A DNA stretch of 64,000 nt from Bradyrhizobium sp. CB1717. GTDB lineage: Bacteria > Pseudomonadota > Alphaproteobacteria > Rhizobiales > Xanthobacteraceae. Made by a program: the position numbers and the translations under genes. This document shows positions 42,125 through 52,004 of the stretch, piece by piece. Each line of letters begins with the position of its first letter. Within the stretch, counting starts at the first letter, position 1. Under the pieces are notes generated by a model. That model had not been told where the DNA came from and made no database searches. It was given only the letters and a program-made list of their open reading frames with translations. The stretch is taken from the NCBI RefSeq assembly GCF_029714325.1, contig NZ_CP121666.1:3348001-3412000 (forward strand). Direction: 5' to 3'.

Positions 42125-44847
42125 CTGCCGAACTTCTCGAGCAGCGACGGAAACAGCCGGTCCGGCTTGAAGGGCGGCGCAGTGAAGCGAATGCCGGTGG
42201 CGTCCGCGATCGCATTGCCGAGCGCCGCGGCAACCGGATTGTACGGACTCTCGCTCATCGACTTGGCGCCAAGCGGCCCGATCGCGTCCGACGTCTCCGC
42301 GAACAACACCTCTGTACGCGGCACGTCGGCGAAGGAGGGCAGGTGGTAGTCGCGGAATTTCGGGTTGGTGACTCGGCCGGTCGTATCGATCACCATCTCC
42401 TCATAGAGCGCAGCACCAAGCGCCTGTGCGACGCCGCCCTCGACCTGCCCGCGGCACTGCATGGGGTTGGCGACGACGCCGGCATCCGCAGCCTGCACGC
42501 TCCTGAGAATCCTGAGCTCGCCGGTGCCCTTGTTCACCGCGACGCGAAAGCCCTGCACGTTGAAGCCGACCGAACGCGGCGTGCCGCCGGAATTGCCGGT
42601 GCCTGTGAACGGCCGGCCGCGCTCGTGCGCGAGCTTCGCCAGTTCCGCGAAAGGCATGCGGCGCACGCCGCTGACGACGGCGTCCCCATCGAGCACGCAG
42701 CTCTCCACGTCGCACAGCCAGGCGTCTGCGGCGGCCGCCTTCAATTCGGTCGCAAGCTGCGTGGCGGCGGCCTGCGTCGCCTTGCCGGCGACGAAGGTGC
42801 CAGCGCTGCCATAGGCGCCGGTGTCGTGGCCGCCATGGGCGGTGTCGGACTGGCGCAGGCAAATCCTGTCGACGGTGGTTGCCAGGATCGTCGCTGCGAT
42901 CTGGCGGTGGACGGTGCTGGTGCCGTTGCCGAACTCGGCAGTGCCGACGGTCAAGTCGAAGCCGCCGTCGTCATTGAGCGCGATCATCGCATCGGCGATG
43001 TGGCCGGCCGGCGGCACGGTGTCGATCATGGTCAGCGCGACGCCGTCGCCGATCAGCCATTCCGGCGACAGGTCCGGCTGCGGATCGTCCGCCTGCATCG
43101 CGCGTTCGACGAGGTCGAGGCACTGGTCGAGCCCATAGGAGCCATAGAGCACGTCGTGAAATTCGGACGGCGGCGGCGACAGCATGGGATCGCCCAGCCT
43201 GACGATGTTGCGTCGGCGCATCTCGTAGGGACTGATGCCGAGCTGCCTGGCCAGCTCGTCGATCGCGGCCTCGATCGCGATCAGCGTCTGCGGCAGGCCA
43301 TAGCCGCGAAACGCGCCCGCCGGCACCGTGTTGGTGTAGACCGCGTAGCCGTCGACCCGCTTGTTCGGGCAATTGTAGACGGCGATGGACTCCGACAGGG
43401 AGTGGAACATCACGGGCCCGGCGTGATTGCCGTAAGCTCCGGTGTTGGAGAGCACGTCGAGCTGGAGCGCGGTGAGCTTGCCGTCGACATCGGCGCCGGC
43501 CTTGATGTGGACCCGCATCGGATGCCGCGTCGAGGTCGCGATGAATTGCTCCTCGCGGGTCAGCTCCAGCTTCACCGGTCGCCCGGTCCTGAGTGCGGCC
43601 AGCGCAAGGATGTCCTCGACGAACATCTCCTGCTTGCCGCCAAACCCGCCGCCGACGCGCTCGCAGAACACGCGGACCTTGTCTTGGGGAAGCTGGAAGA
43701 TGTCCGACAGCGCGCGCCGGGTCAGGAACGGCACCTGCGTCGAGGTGCGGACGTTGAGCACGCCCGCTTCATCGAGCCAGGCGAGGCCGCCATGGGTCTC
43801 GAGAGCCGCATGCTGCACGCGATGACTGTGGAAGGTGGCCTCGTAAGTGACGGCGGAGGTGGCGAGCGCGGCCGCGACATCGCCATATTCGCCATGCGTC
43901 TCCGCCGCGAGATTGCGCTGGGGATCGGCGATGCGGTTCGCGGTGGTGCGGTCGGGATGGATGATCGGCGCGCCCGGCGCCATCGCCTGCTCCGGATCGA
44001 TCAGCGCAGGCAGGATTTCGTACTCGATCTTGATCCGCCGGCAGGCCTCCTCGGCCGCGCCCTCGCTCTCGGCCACGACCGCGGCAACCCTCTGTCCGAT
44101 GAAGCGCACGACGTCGTCGAGGACGCGGGTGTCCTCGGGGTCCATCCAGTCCTTCTCGTGACGCGCGGTCGAGATCAGGACGGTCGGCGCATCCTCATGC
44201 GTCAGCACCGCATGCACGCCGGGAACGCGAAGGGCTTCCGACGTGTCGATCGCGACGATCCTGGCGTGCGCATGAGGCGAACGGAGCAGCTTGATGTGCA
44301 GCAGGCCGTCGATTGCGGTGTCGAAGGTATAGCGCGCCTTGCCGCGCACGACGTCAGGACCTGCGGGCGCCGGCAGGCTGCGGCCGAAGGCGGCGCCGGC
44401 CTCGACGCTCTCCTCGACATTGGTCTTGCCAAGCAGCGCGTCCTCGATCGCGCGATAGCCGGTGCAGCGGCAGATATTGCCCTTCAGTGCAGATCCGAGA
44501 TCGGTGCGTTGCGCCTGGTTCAGCGAGGCGCAGGTCAGAATCATGCCGGCGGTGCAGAAGCCGCATTGAAAGCCCTGCGCGTCGAGGAAGGCCTGCTGCA
44601 TTGGATGCGCGCCGCGGTCACCGCCGAGGCCTTCGATCGTGGTCACGGCGCGGCCCTCGGCACGGAAGGCCGGGATCAGGCAGCTATGCACCGGCTCGCC
44701 GTCGAGCAGCACGGTGCAGGCGCCGCAATCGCCGGCATCGCAGCCCTTCTTGACGCCGAAATGGCCGAGCTCGCGCAGGAACGTGCGCAGGCACTGCCCG
44801 GCGCGCGGCTCCTGCGCGAACGTCGTTCCATTGACCTCGAAGCTCAT
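42121..44847 (-). CDS. Xanthine dehydrogenase-type enzyme, fused [2Fe-2S] and molybdenum subunit
   Basis: A 908-residue protein. Residues 1-150 carry two [2Fe-2S] clusters: Cys36, 41, 44 and 56, then Cys95, 98, 126 and 128. The rest is the molybdopterin domain, with GGGFGGKQEMFVED, PAGAFRGYG, GTAEFGNGTSTVHRQ and a catalytic Glu in GAKSMSESPYNP, where the usual GVG before the Glu is SMS. The layout resembles single-chain aldehyde oxidoreductases, but a separate FAD subunit is encoded upstream with a four-base overlap. The purine context suggests hypoxanthine/xanthine or another heterocycle as substrate. Confidence 0.87.
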   Translation of the reverse strand: MSFEVNGTTFAQEPRAGQCLRTFLRELGHFGVKKGCDAGDCGACTVLLDGEPVHSCLIPAFRAEGRAVTTIEGLGGDRGAHPMQQAFLDAQGFQCGFCTAGMILTCASLNQAQRTDLGSALKGNICRCTGYRAIEDALLGKTNVEESVEAGAAFGRSLPAPAGPDVVRGKARYTFDTAIDGLLHIKLLRSPHAHARIVAIDTSEALRVPGVHAVLTHEDAPTVLISTARHEKDWMDPEDTRVLDDVVRFIGQRVAAVVAESEGAAEEACRRIKIEYEILPALIDPEQAMAPGAPIIHPDRTTANRIADPQRNLAAETHGEYGDVAAALATSAVTYEATFHSHRVQHAALETHGGLAWLDEAGVLNVRTSTQVPFLTRRALSDIFQLPQDKVRVFCERVGGGFGGKQEMFVEDILALAALRTGRPVKLELTREEQFIATSTRHPMRVHIKAGADVDGKLTALQLDVLSNTGAYGNHAGPVMFHSLSESIAVYNCPNKRVDGYAVYTNTVPAGAFRGYGLPQTLIAIEAAIDELARQLGISPYEMRRRNIVRLGDPMLSPPPSEFHDVLYGSYGLDQCLDLVERAMQADDPQPDLSPEWLIGDGVALTMIDTVPPAGHIADAMIALNDDGGFDLTVGTAEFGNGTSTVHRQIAATILATTVDRICLRQSDTAHGGHDTGAYGSAGTFVAGKATQAAATQLATELKAAAADAWLCDVESCVLDGDAVVSGVRRMPFAELAKLAHERGRPFTGTGNSGGTPRSVGFNVQGFRVAVNKGTGELRILRSVQAADAGVVANPMQCRGQVEGGVAQALGAALYEEMVIDTTGRVTNPKFRDYHLPSFADVPRTEVLFAETSDAIGPLGAKSMSESPYNPVAAALGNAIADATGIRFTAPPFKPDRLFPSLLEKFGS

Positions 44848-45668
44848 GATGTTGCCCCCAGGAGCTCGCCGTGGATCTCCTCTGCGAGCCGCAGCGTCAT
44901 GTGCTTGCGCCAGAGCGGCTTGCCGTGGATGTCGGTGTGGTAGAGATCATCGGTGATCTGCTGCATGATTGCATCGCGAAGCGTGTTCGCATCGGGCGGC
45001 TCGGGAAACGACAGCCGGATCGGTCGCACCGTCGATGCGGTGACCGTCAGCGTCAGCGTGCCATCGGAATCGAAGCTGCCGATGAGGAGCGCGGCCGAGC
45101 GGCCGACTGGCGCGAGCGAGATCTGGCGAAACGCCGTGCGGCGCCTCAAGGCCGCGATCGGGATGTCGATCTGCCTGAGCAGGTCGCCCGGCGTCAGACG
45201 GTTGCGCTGGTTGCCGGTGACGAAGTCGACGACGGCGATCCGCTGCTCGCCACCGCCGGCTTTCCAGATGGTGCAGACACCGTCGAGCGCGGCGGTGAGG
45301 GAAATCATCGGTCCCGCCGGCAGCGACATGCAAAGATTGCCGCCGACGGTCGCGGTCTTCCAGATCTTGAAGGAGGCGAGGAAGGCGCGGCAGCTTTGGC
45401 CGATGAGCGGTGCTGCGAGCCAGTCGGGCGGGCAGGCGAGGCCATCGAGCTGCGCGACGGTGCATGTGGCGGCGATGGAGAGATGGCTGTCCGTGATCGT
45501 CAGCGCGGGCCATTTCAGATCGGTGAGATCGATCAGCCGCTTCAGGTGCGCTTGCGGCTCCGAGAACAGCCAGGTGCCGCCCGCGAGCCAAGCATCACCT
45601 GGCGTCCAAACGGGCAGCTGCGCGCGCGTTTGCGGATGGGCGACCGCTGTGATGGTATTCAAATCCAT
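44844..45668 (-). CDS. FAD-binding subunit of the xanthine dehydrogenase-type enzyme
   Basis: A 274-residue flavoprotein of the CO dehydrogenase/xanthine dehydrogenase medium-chain type. AGGTWL and the motif TVGGNLCMSLPAGPM bind FAD; the C-terminal domain follows from about residue 170. I placed the start at 45668, giving MDLNTITAV. Its stop overlaps the fused catalytic subunit start. Electrons probably pass from Mo through the Fe-S clusters to this FAD and to NAD or another acceptor. Confidence 0.85.
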   Translation of the reverse strand: MDLNTITAVAHPQTRAQLPVWTPGDAWLAGGTWLFSEPQAHLKRLIDLTDLKWPALTITDSHLSIAATCTVAQLDGLACPPDWLAAPLIGQSCRAFLASFKIWKTATVGGNLCMSLPAGPMISLTAALDGVCTIWKAGGGEQRIAVVDFVTGNQRNRLTPGDLLRQIDIPIAALRRRTAFRQISLAPVGRSAALLIGSFDSDGTLTLTVTASTVRPIRLSFPEPPDANTLRDAIMQQITDDLYHTDIHGKPLWRKHMTLRLAEEIHGELLGATS

Positions 45669-45820
45669 GGCTGCGCCAAAAGCTTCCGCCCGGTGAATCG
45701 TGCGATAGAGTCTTGCAAGACCGGAGCCAAGTCGCAACAAGCAAAGTGGTGAACGACCCTGTTCGGGCTGGCGTCCTGCTTGCAGGCCTGTCGTCAGCAG
45801 ATGTGAGGAGAAGCAGGCTC

Positions 45821-47170
45821 ATGAGCGATGCAAAGCCGATCTGGATCAGGGATCCGCTGGCTATCCTCGCCAACGGTGCCGAGCGTGGAATCGTGGTCAG
45901 GGATGGCCGGATCGTCGAGCTCGTGCCGGCCGGCGTCACGCCTGCGACCGCGGATGTAGCGGTGTTCGACGCGGGCGAGCATGTCGTGCTGCCGGGCCTC
46001 ATCAACACGCATCATCACTTCTACCAGACGCTGACGCGCGCGCTGCCGGCGGCGATGGACCGCGAGCTGTTTCCCTGGCTCCAGGCGCTCTATCCGGTGT
46101 GGGCGAAGCTGACGCCGGAGCGGCTGCAACTCGGCGTCACCGTGGCGATGTCCGAGCTGCTGCTCTCGGGCTGCACCACCACGACGGACCATCACTACGT
46201 CTTCCCGGCGGGGCTGGAGGAATCCGTCGATATCGAGGTCGGCGTCGCAAAGCGGCTCGGCATGCGCGTGCTGCTCACGCGCGGCTCGATGAACCTGTCG
46301 CAGCGCGATGGCGGCCTGCCGCCCGACAGCGTCGTGCAGGACGAGGACACGATCCTGGCCGACAGCGCGCGCGTGGTCGCAAAGCATCACCAGCGCGGCG
46401 CGGATGCGATGGTGCAGATCGCGCTGGCGCCATGCTCGCCGTTCTCGGTGACGACGTCGCTGATGCGCGCCACCGCCGATCTCGCCGACAAGCTCGATGT
46501 GCGCTTGCACACCCATCTCGCCGAGACCGAGGACGAGAACAGATTTTGCCAAGATATGTATGGCTGCCGTCCGCTCGACTATCTCGAGCAATGCGGCTGG
46601 CTGAATGCGCGGACCTGGCTCGCCCATGGAATCTTCTTCAATCCGGACGAGATGAAGCGGCTCGGCAAGGCCGGCACGACCGTCAGCCATTGCGCCTGCA
46701 GCAACCAGCTGCTGGCATCCGGGTGCTGCCCGGTGTGCGAGATGGAGGAGGCCGGCGTCGGCATCGGCATCGGGGTCGACGGTTCGGCCTCGAACGACGG
46801 ATCGAACCTGATGCAGGAGGTTCGTGCGGCCTTCCTGCTGCAGCGGGCGCGCTACGGCGTGACCAAGGTCAGTCACAAGGATGCGCTGCGCTGGGCCACC
46901 AAGGGCTCGGCGGCCTGTGTCGGCCGTGCCGAGCTCGGTGAGATCGCCGTCGGCAAGGCGGCGGATCTCGCGCTGTTCAAGCTCGACGAGCTGCGCTTCT
47001 CCGGCCATGGCGATCCGCTGGCCGCGCTGGTGCTGTGTGGAGCGCATCGGGCCGACCGGGTCATGGTGGCGGGACAATGGGCGGTGATCGACGGGGCCAT
47101 CCCGGGCCTGGATGTCGCCGATCTCATCCGCCGCCACAGTTCGGCGGCGCGGGCCATGCAGGCGGGATAA
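45821..47170 (+). CDS. 8-oxoguanine deaminase (amidohydrolase superfamily)
   Basis: A 449-residue metal amidohydrolase. The metal ligands are in NTHHHFYQTL, RLHTHLAE and WLAHGIFF, and the catalytic Asp in GIGVDGSASNDGSN. The layout fits 8-oxoguanine deaminase, which gives urate directly from 8-oxoguanine; an atrazine-chlorohydrolase-like triazine deaminase is the main alternative. It is divergent from the xanthine-dehydrogenase pair across about 150 bases. GAGGAGAAG lies before the ATG. Confidence 0.83.
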   Translation: MSDAKPIWIRDPLAILANGAERGIVVRDGRIVELVPAGVTPATADVAVFDAGEHVVLPGLINTHHHFYQTLTRALPAAMDRELFPWLQALYPVWAKLTPERLQLGVTVAMSELLLSGCTTTTDHHYVFPAGLEESVDIEVGVAKRLGMRVLLTRGSMNLSQRDGGLPPDSVVQDEDTILADSARVVAKHHQRGADAMVQIALAPCSPFSVTTSLMRATADLADKLDVRLHTHLAETEDENRFCQDMYGCRPLDYLEQCGWLNARTWLAHGIFFNPDEMKRLGKAGTTVSHCACSNQLLASGCCPVCEMEEAGVGIGIGVDGSASNDGSNLMQEVRAAFLLQRARYGVTKVSHKDALRWATKGSAACVGRAELGEIAVGKAADLALFKLDELRFSGHGDPLAALVLCGAHRADRVMVAGQWAVIDGAIPGLDVADLIRRHSSAARAMQAG

Positions 47171-47188
47171 TCAGGCCGAAAATTGAAA

Positions 47189-47251
47189 GAGGGGGCGACC
47201 ACAAGTGCCGGGTGCTTCTGGCCACCCCCTCCGAACCTCCTCCGGGAGGAG
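47189..47251. terminator. Hairpins between converging genes
   Basis: An imperfect stem (GGGGGCGACCA with TGGCCACCCCC, 47191-47229) is followed by a perfect small one (CTCCTCC with GGGAGGAG, around 47237-47251). They lie between the stops of two converging genes and could end both transcripts. No clear T-run. Confidence 0.4.
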
Positions 47252-47280
47252 CAGGTGATTTAGGGAATGCAAGAAGCGTG

Positions 47281-48360
47281 CTACTTGCCCGGCAGCTTGT
47301 CGTCGATGCCTTTCACGTAGAAATTCATGCCGAGGATCTGGCCGTCAGCGAGATTGGCGCCGCCCTTGCACTCGACCTCCTTGCCGTCCTGCCCAATGAC
47401 CGGGCACTTGAACGGATGCAGCTTCCCCGCGGTGATCGCGGCCTGGGCATCCTCGGCCATCTTTTTCACGTCGTCGGGCATGTTGGTGTAGGGCGCCATC
47501 GCGAACATGTGGCTGTCGAGGCCGCCCCAGGTGTCTTCGGACTTCCAGGTTCCGGCCAGCTCGGCCTTGACGCGCTCGATGTAGTAGGGGCCCCAAGTGT
47601 CGAGGATCGAGGTCAGCTGGGTCTTGGGCCCGAACTTGATCATCTCGGAATCCTGGCCGAAGGCGAGCTTGCCGCGCTCGCTGGCAATCTGCATGGCGGC
47701 CGGCGAATCCGTGTGCTGCATGATCACGTCGGCGCCCTGGTCGATCAGCGCCTTGGCGGCGTCGGCCTCCTTGCCCGGATCGAACCAGGTGTTGGCCCAG
47801 ATGATCTTGACCTTGATGTTCGGGTTGATGGTCTGCGCCGCCAGGATCGTCGCGTTGATGCCGGAGACGACCTCGGGAATCGGGAACGAGCCGATATAGC
47901 CGAGCACGCCGGACTTCGACATCTTGGCCGCGATCAGGCCCTGGATGTAGCGGCCCTGGTACCATTTGGCCGAATAGGTCGACATGTTCTTGTCGCGCTT
48001 GTAGCCGGTGGCGTGCTCGAAATGCACGTTCGGATACTTCTTGGCGACCTTCAGCGTCGGGTCCATGTAGCCGAACGACGTCGTGAAGATCAGCTTGTTG
48101 CCGGCGCGGACGAGCTGCTCGATGGCGCGCTCGGCGTCGGGGCCTTCGGGCACGTTCTCGAGATAGGTGGTCTCGATCTTGTCGCCCAATTCTTTCACCA
48201 GCGCCTGTCGGCCGACGTCATGCTGGTAGGTCCAGCCGAGGTCTCCGATCGGGCCCAGGTAAATGAAGCCGACCTTCAGCTTGTCGGCGGCGGAGGCTGC
48301 GCTGACGCTCCCGGCAAGCAACAGCCCGGCAGTCAGCGCAAGAAGTGATTTCCTCATCAT
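47281..48360 (-). CDS. BMP-family ABC substrate-binding protein
   Basis: A 359-residue periplasmic receptor of the Bmp/Med class. The signal peptide covers about residues 1-25. The mature protein has FIYLGPIGDLGWTYQHDVGR, FTTSFGYMDP, and GYIGSFPIPEVVSGINA. Such proteins bind nucleosides or other purine-like compounds. The unusual Trp residues near WANTWFDPGKE match purine-type receptors. It is the last gene of the first transporter operon. MMRK at the start offers two ATGs. Confidence 0.88.
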   Translation of the reverse strand: MMRKSLLALTAGLLLAGSVSAASAADKLKVGFIYLGPIGDLGWTYQHDVGRQALVKELGDKIETTYLENVPEGPDAERAIEQLVRAGNKLIFTTSFGYMDPTLKVAKKYPNVHFEHATGYKRDKNMSTYSAKWYQGRYIQGLIAAKMSKSGVLGYIGSFPIPEVVSGINATILAAQTINPNIKVKIIWANTWFDPGKEADAAKALIDQGADVIMQHTDSPAAMQIASERGKLAFGQDSEMIKFGPKTQLTSILDTWGPYYIERVKAELAGTWKSEDTWGGLDSHMFAMAPYTNMPDDVKKMAEDAQAAITAGKLHPFKCPVIGQDGKEVECKGGANLADGQILGMNFYVKGIDDKLPGK

Positions 48361-48435
48361 CAATCTCCAAACATCAGGGGTAAGCCACGATCCGCAACGT
48401 GCGCGCCCCATCGCGCACGCCGCGGAAATGAAACG

Positions 48436-49353
48436 CTAGCGATCAGGCACGAACACGGTGCCGAGCGCGGCCGGCGCGGTCGAGCCGCCGGTGCGCGCGC
48501 GGGAGAGCAGGACGAGCACGATGACGGTCGCGAGATAAGGCAGCGCCGACATGAACTGCGAGGGAATGCCGACGCCCCAGCCTTGCGCATGCAGTTGCAG
48601 GATCGTCACCGCACCGAACAGATAGGCGCCGACCACGAGGCGGCCAGGCCGCCAGGACGCGAACACCACCAGCGCCAGCGCGATCCAGCCGCGGCCGGCG
48701 GTCATGCCGGGAATGAAGAAGGGCGTATAGGCGAGCGGCAGATAGGCGCCGGCAAGTCCCGCACAGGCGCCGCCGAACATCACGGCGAAGGTGCGGATGC
48801 GCAGCACCGGATAGCCGAGCGCATGCGCGGAGACGTGGTTGTCGCCGCAGGCGCGCAGGATCAATCCCGCCCGCGTGCGGTACAGGAACCACCAGACGCC
48901 GACGATCAGTGCGATGGAGAAATAGACGAAGCCGTCCTCGCCGAACAGCACGCGGCCGATCAGCGGAATGTCGGTGAGGCCGGGAATATAGAGGTGCACG
49001 GCCGGCGTGATGCGCTCGCCGACGAAGCCCGCGCCGATCAGGCCTGACAGTCCGATGCCGAGAATGGTCAGCGCGAGCCCCGTCGCAACCTGGTTGACGG
49101 CGAGCCCGAGCGCCATCAGTGCGAACACCAGCGACATCAGGGCGCCCGCGACAATGCCGAACAGCGCGCCGATCAGAATCGAGCCGGTGAGCCACGCACC
49201 GGCAAAGCCGCAGGCCGCGCCGACGATCATCATGCCCTCGACGCCGAGATTGAGCACGCCGGAGCGTTCGGTCACGAGCTCGCCGGTCGCGGCGATCAGC
49301 AGGGGCGTCGAGGCGGCGAGTACCGCGAGGATGATGGCTTCAATGAGTTCCAC
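48436..49353 (-). CDS. ABC transporter permease (BMP system 1)
   Basis: A 305-residue inner-membrane permease with about eight transmembrane helices of the RbsC/YufQ type. GVLNLGVEGMMIVGA and GRGWIALALVVFASW are characteristic. I chose a GTG at 49353, which begins the first membrane helix at once and overlaps the preceding permease gene by 14 bases. It forms a heterodimeric channel with the other permease. Confidence 0.87.
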   Translation of the reverse strand: MELIEAIILAVLAASTPLLIAATGELVTERSGVLNLGVEGMMIVGAACGFAGAWLTGSILIGALFGIVAGALMSLVFALMALGLAVNQVATGLALTILGIGLSGLIGAGFVGERITPAVHLYIPGLTDIPLIGRVLFGEDGFVYFSIALIVGVWWFLYRTRAGLILRACGDNHVSAHALGYPVLRIRTFAVMFGGACAGLAGAYLPLAYTPFFIPGMTAGRGWIALALVVFASWRPGRLVVGAYLFGAVTILQLHAQGWGVGIPSQFMSALPYLATVIVLVLLSRARTGGSTAPAALGTVFVPDR

Positions 49354-50431
49354 TGGCCACCTGTCGGTTCGGGAAGACCAGCTTGAAGCGGTAGAGGATG
49401 AGGGAGTCGCAGGCGAGCACGTAGAACAGCAGAATGCCCTGAAACACCTTGGTGACATCCAGCGGGATCTTCATCGCGATCTGCGCTTGCTCGCCGCCGA
49501 TAAAGGTCAGTGCGAGAAAAAGGCCTGCAATTAATATTCCAAGCGGATTCAGCCGGCCGAGGAAGGCGACGATGATCGCGGTAAAGCCGTAGCCCGGCGA
49601 AATGCCGGGCTGGAGATGCCCGACGGGACCTGCGACCTCGATAATGCCGGCAAGGCCCGCCAGCGCGCCGGAGACGGCGAAGGTCAGGATGATCAGCTGG
49701 TTGGCGTTGAAACCGCCGAACCGTGCTGCGCGCGGCGCGGCGCCGACCACGCGGATCTCAAAACCCTTGATGGTACGCCCGAGCAGGATGGCGGCTGCTG
49801 CAACGACGAGCAGTGCGATGATCGAGCCGAGATGCAGTCGCCCGCCTTCGATCAACAGCGGAACGGTTGCGACCGGATCGAACTCGGCGGTGGTCGGGAA
49901 ATTGAAGCCGTGCGGATCGCGCCAGGGACCGCGCACGAGATAGTCGAGAAACAGGTCGGCGACATAGACCAGCATCAGGCTTGTCAGGATCTCGCTGGCG
50001 CCGAACTTCACCTTGCAGATCGCCGGGATCAGCGCATAGAGCGCGCCGGCGGCGGCCGCGAGCACGAGCATCGCCGGCAACACCCAGGCGCCGGCATCGG
50101 TGCCCTGCGTCTTCACCGCGATCCAGCTTCCGGCGACGGCGCCGATCAGGAATTGCCCCTCGGCGCCGATGTTCCAGGCATTGGCGAGATAACAGAGCGA
50201 CAGGCCGATGGCGATCATCACCAGCGGCGTCGCCTTCACCGCGATCTCCTGCAGCGAGTAGCCGTCCGTCAAGGGCGCGATGAAATAGGCATGCAGCGCG
50301 AGCAGCGGATTCTTGCCGAGGATCGCGAACAGGATGACCATGGTGACGATCGTCAGGCCGATCGCGATCAGCGGCGAGACCAGCGCGATCGTGCCAGAGC
50401 GCTCGGCGCGCTTCTCAAGCACCAACTGCAT
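49340..50431 (-). CDS. ABC transporter permease (BMP system 1)
   Basis: A 363-residue permease with about nine to ten transmembrane segments. AWNIGAEGQFLIGA and GYGFTAIIVAFLGRLNPLG are the family's core motifs. Its ATG at 50431 lies inside the end of the ATPase gene (17-base overlap), and its stop overlaps the next permease, so the operon is tightly coupled. Confidence 0.88.
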   Translation of the reverse strand: MQLVLEKRAERSGTIALVSPLIAIGLTIVTMVILFAILGKNPLLALHAYFIAPLTDGYSLQEIAVKATPLVMIAIGLSLCYLANAWNIGAEGQFLIGAVAGSWIAVKTQGTDAGAWVLPAMLVLAAAAGALYALIPAICKVKFGASEILTSLMLVYVADLFLDYLVRGPWRDPHGFNFPTTAEFDPVATVPLLIEGGRLHLGSIIALLVVAAAAILLGRTIKGFEIRVVGAAPRAARFGGFNANQLIILTFAVSGALAGLAGIIEVAGPVGHLQPGISPGYGFTAIIVAFLGRLNPLGILIAGLFLALTFIGGEQAQIAMKIPLDVTKVFQGILLFYVLACDSLILYRFKLVFPNRQVASGTH

Positions 50432-52004
50432 GCGCGGCCTCCTTCGGCTCCAGGCTGCTGCCGCCCATGAGAAGGCCGAGCTTTTCGCGGGTCGCCTCAC
50501 TTGTCGCGAGCGGGGCCGAGAGCCGGCCGTGGAACATCACGGCAATGCGATCGGCGATCTCCGCGAGCTCGTCGAGATCCTGGCTGGTCACCAGCACGGC
50601 GGCGCCCGCGGTTGCGAGATCGAGCAGCGCCTGGCGGATGACAGCGGCGGCGCCTGCGTCGACGCCCCAGGTCGGCTGGCTCACCACCAGCACCGCGGGG
50701 TTGCGCAGGATCTCGCGTCCCACGATGAACTTCTGCAGATTGCCGCCGGACAGGCTCGCGGCTTCGGGATCGCGCTTGGCCTTGCGGACGTCGAACGTCT
50801 CGGTTGCGCGGTCGACGGTCTTCAGCGTGGCCGCGGTGTCGATGAAGCCGTGATGGACCATGCCGCTGGCGGCGTGCCCGGTCAGCAACGCGTTCTCCGA
50901 CAGCTTCATGCGTGGCGCGGTGCCATGGCCGAGCCGCTCCTCGGGAACGAAAGCCGCGCCGAGCTTGCGGCGCCGCGTGATCGAGAGGTGGCCGGCGGCG
51001 ATGCCTTCGATCACCACGGTGCCGGGATCCTTGGAGAGCCGCTCGCCGGAGAGCGCGGCAAAGAGCTCGTCCTGGCCGTTGCCGGCGACGCCGGCGATGC
51101 CGAGGATCTCGCCGCCCTTCAGCTCGAACGAGATGTGCTCGAGCCGCACGCCGTGGGCCTCGCTCGGCGCGAGCGAGAGATCGTTGACGACGAGGCGCGG
51201 CACCGTCGTCTGCCGGCCGGCGGGAGCCTTCACTTCCTTGATCTCGCCGCCGACCATCATGCGGGCGAGCGAAGCTGCGGTCTCCAGCCTGGGATTGCAG
51301 GTCTCGACCTTCTTGCCGCCGCGCAGGATCGTTGCGGTGTCGCAGAGGCGCTTCACCTCCTCCAGCTTGTGGCTGATATAGAGGATGGCGCGGCCTTCGG
51401 CCTTGAGGCGCTCCAGCACGATGAAGAGCTGGTCGGCCTCCTGCGGCGTCAGCACCGCGGTGGGCTCGTCCAGGATCAGGAATTTCGGATCCTGCATCAG
51501 GGCGCGGACGATCTCGATGCGCTGACGCTCGCCGACCGACAATTGCCAGACCTCGCGCCTGGGATCGAGCGGCAGCCCATAGGTCTTCGACACCTGCTCC
51601 AGCCGCGCCGACATGTCCTTAAAGGATTCCTTCCCGTCGAGGCCCAGCGCGACGTTCTCGGCGACGGTGAGGTTGTCGAACAGCGAGAAGTGCTGGAACA
51701 CCATGCCGATACCGCGGCTGCGCGCTTCGGACGGGCCTGACAGCACGATTCGCTCGCCCTGCCAGCGGATCTCGCCGGCACTCGGCTGGATCAGCCCGTA
51801 GATCGCCTTGACCAGCGTCGACTTGCCGGCGCCGTTCTCGCCGAGCAGGGCGTGAATCTCCTTGGGCCAGATGTCGATGTCGATGGAATCGTTGGCGAGG
51901 AAATCGCCATAGCGCTTGGTGAGCCCGAGCGTCTGAAGTAACGGGGACTCGCCGGAATGCAGGCCGTTAGGCGTCGGATCTAACATTCGCTGATGCGCTT
52001 GCAT
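50415..52004 (-). CDS. ABC transporter ATP-binding protein, tandem domains (BMP system 1)
   Basis: A 529-residue ATPase with two ABC domains. The first has Walker [12 protein letters not shown], signature LSVGERQRIEIV and Walker [14 protein letters not shown]. The second has a degenerate Walker A (AGVAGNGQDEL) with signature SLSGGNLQKFIVGRE, as usual in RbsA/NupO-type proteins. The start at 52004 is followed by another ATG at 51986, which could be the true start. It is the first gene of the operon ATPase-permease-permease-binding protein. Confidence 0.9.
   Translation of the reverse strand: MQAHQRMLDPTPNGLHSGESPLLQTLGLTKRYGDFLANDSIDIDIWPKEIHALLGENGAGKSTLVKAIYGLIQPSAGEIRWQGERIVLSGPSEARSRGIGMVFQHFSLFDNLTVAENVALGLDGKESFKDMSARLEQVSKTYGLPLDPRREVWQLSVGERQRIEIVRALMQDPKFLILDEPTAVLTPQEADQLFIVLERLKAEGRAILYISHKLEEVKRLCDTATILRGGKKVETCNPRLETAASLARMMVGGEIKEVKAPAGRQTTVPRLVVNDLSLAPSEAHGVRLEHISFELKGGEILGIAGVAGNGQDELFAALSGERLSKDPGTVVIEGIAAGHLSITRRRKLGAAFVPEERLGHGTAPRMKLSENALLTGHAASGMVHHGFIDTAATLKTVDRATETFDVRKAKRDPEAASLSGGNLQKFIVGREILRNPAVLVVSQPTWGVDAGAAAVIRQALLDLATAGAAVLVTSQDLDELAEIADRIAVMFHGRLSAPLATSEATREKLGLLMGGSSLEPKEAAHAVGA

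Noticed and set aside
42343..44943. An 866-codon open frame on the plus strand opposite the xanthine-dehydrogenase-type gene.
   Set aside because: It covers a gene with eight intact Fe-S cysteines on the other strand and shows low-complexity Arg/His/Gly composition.
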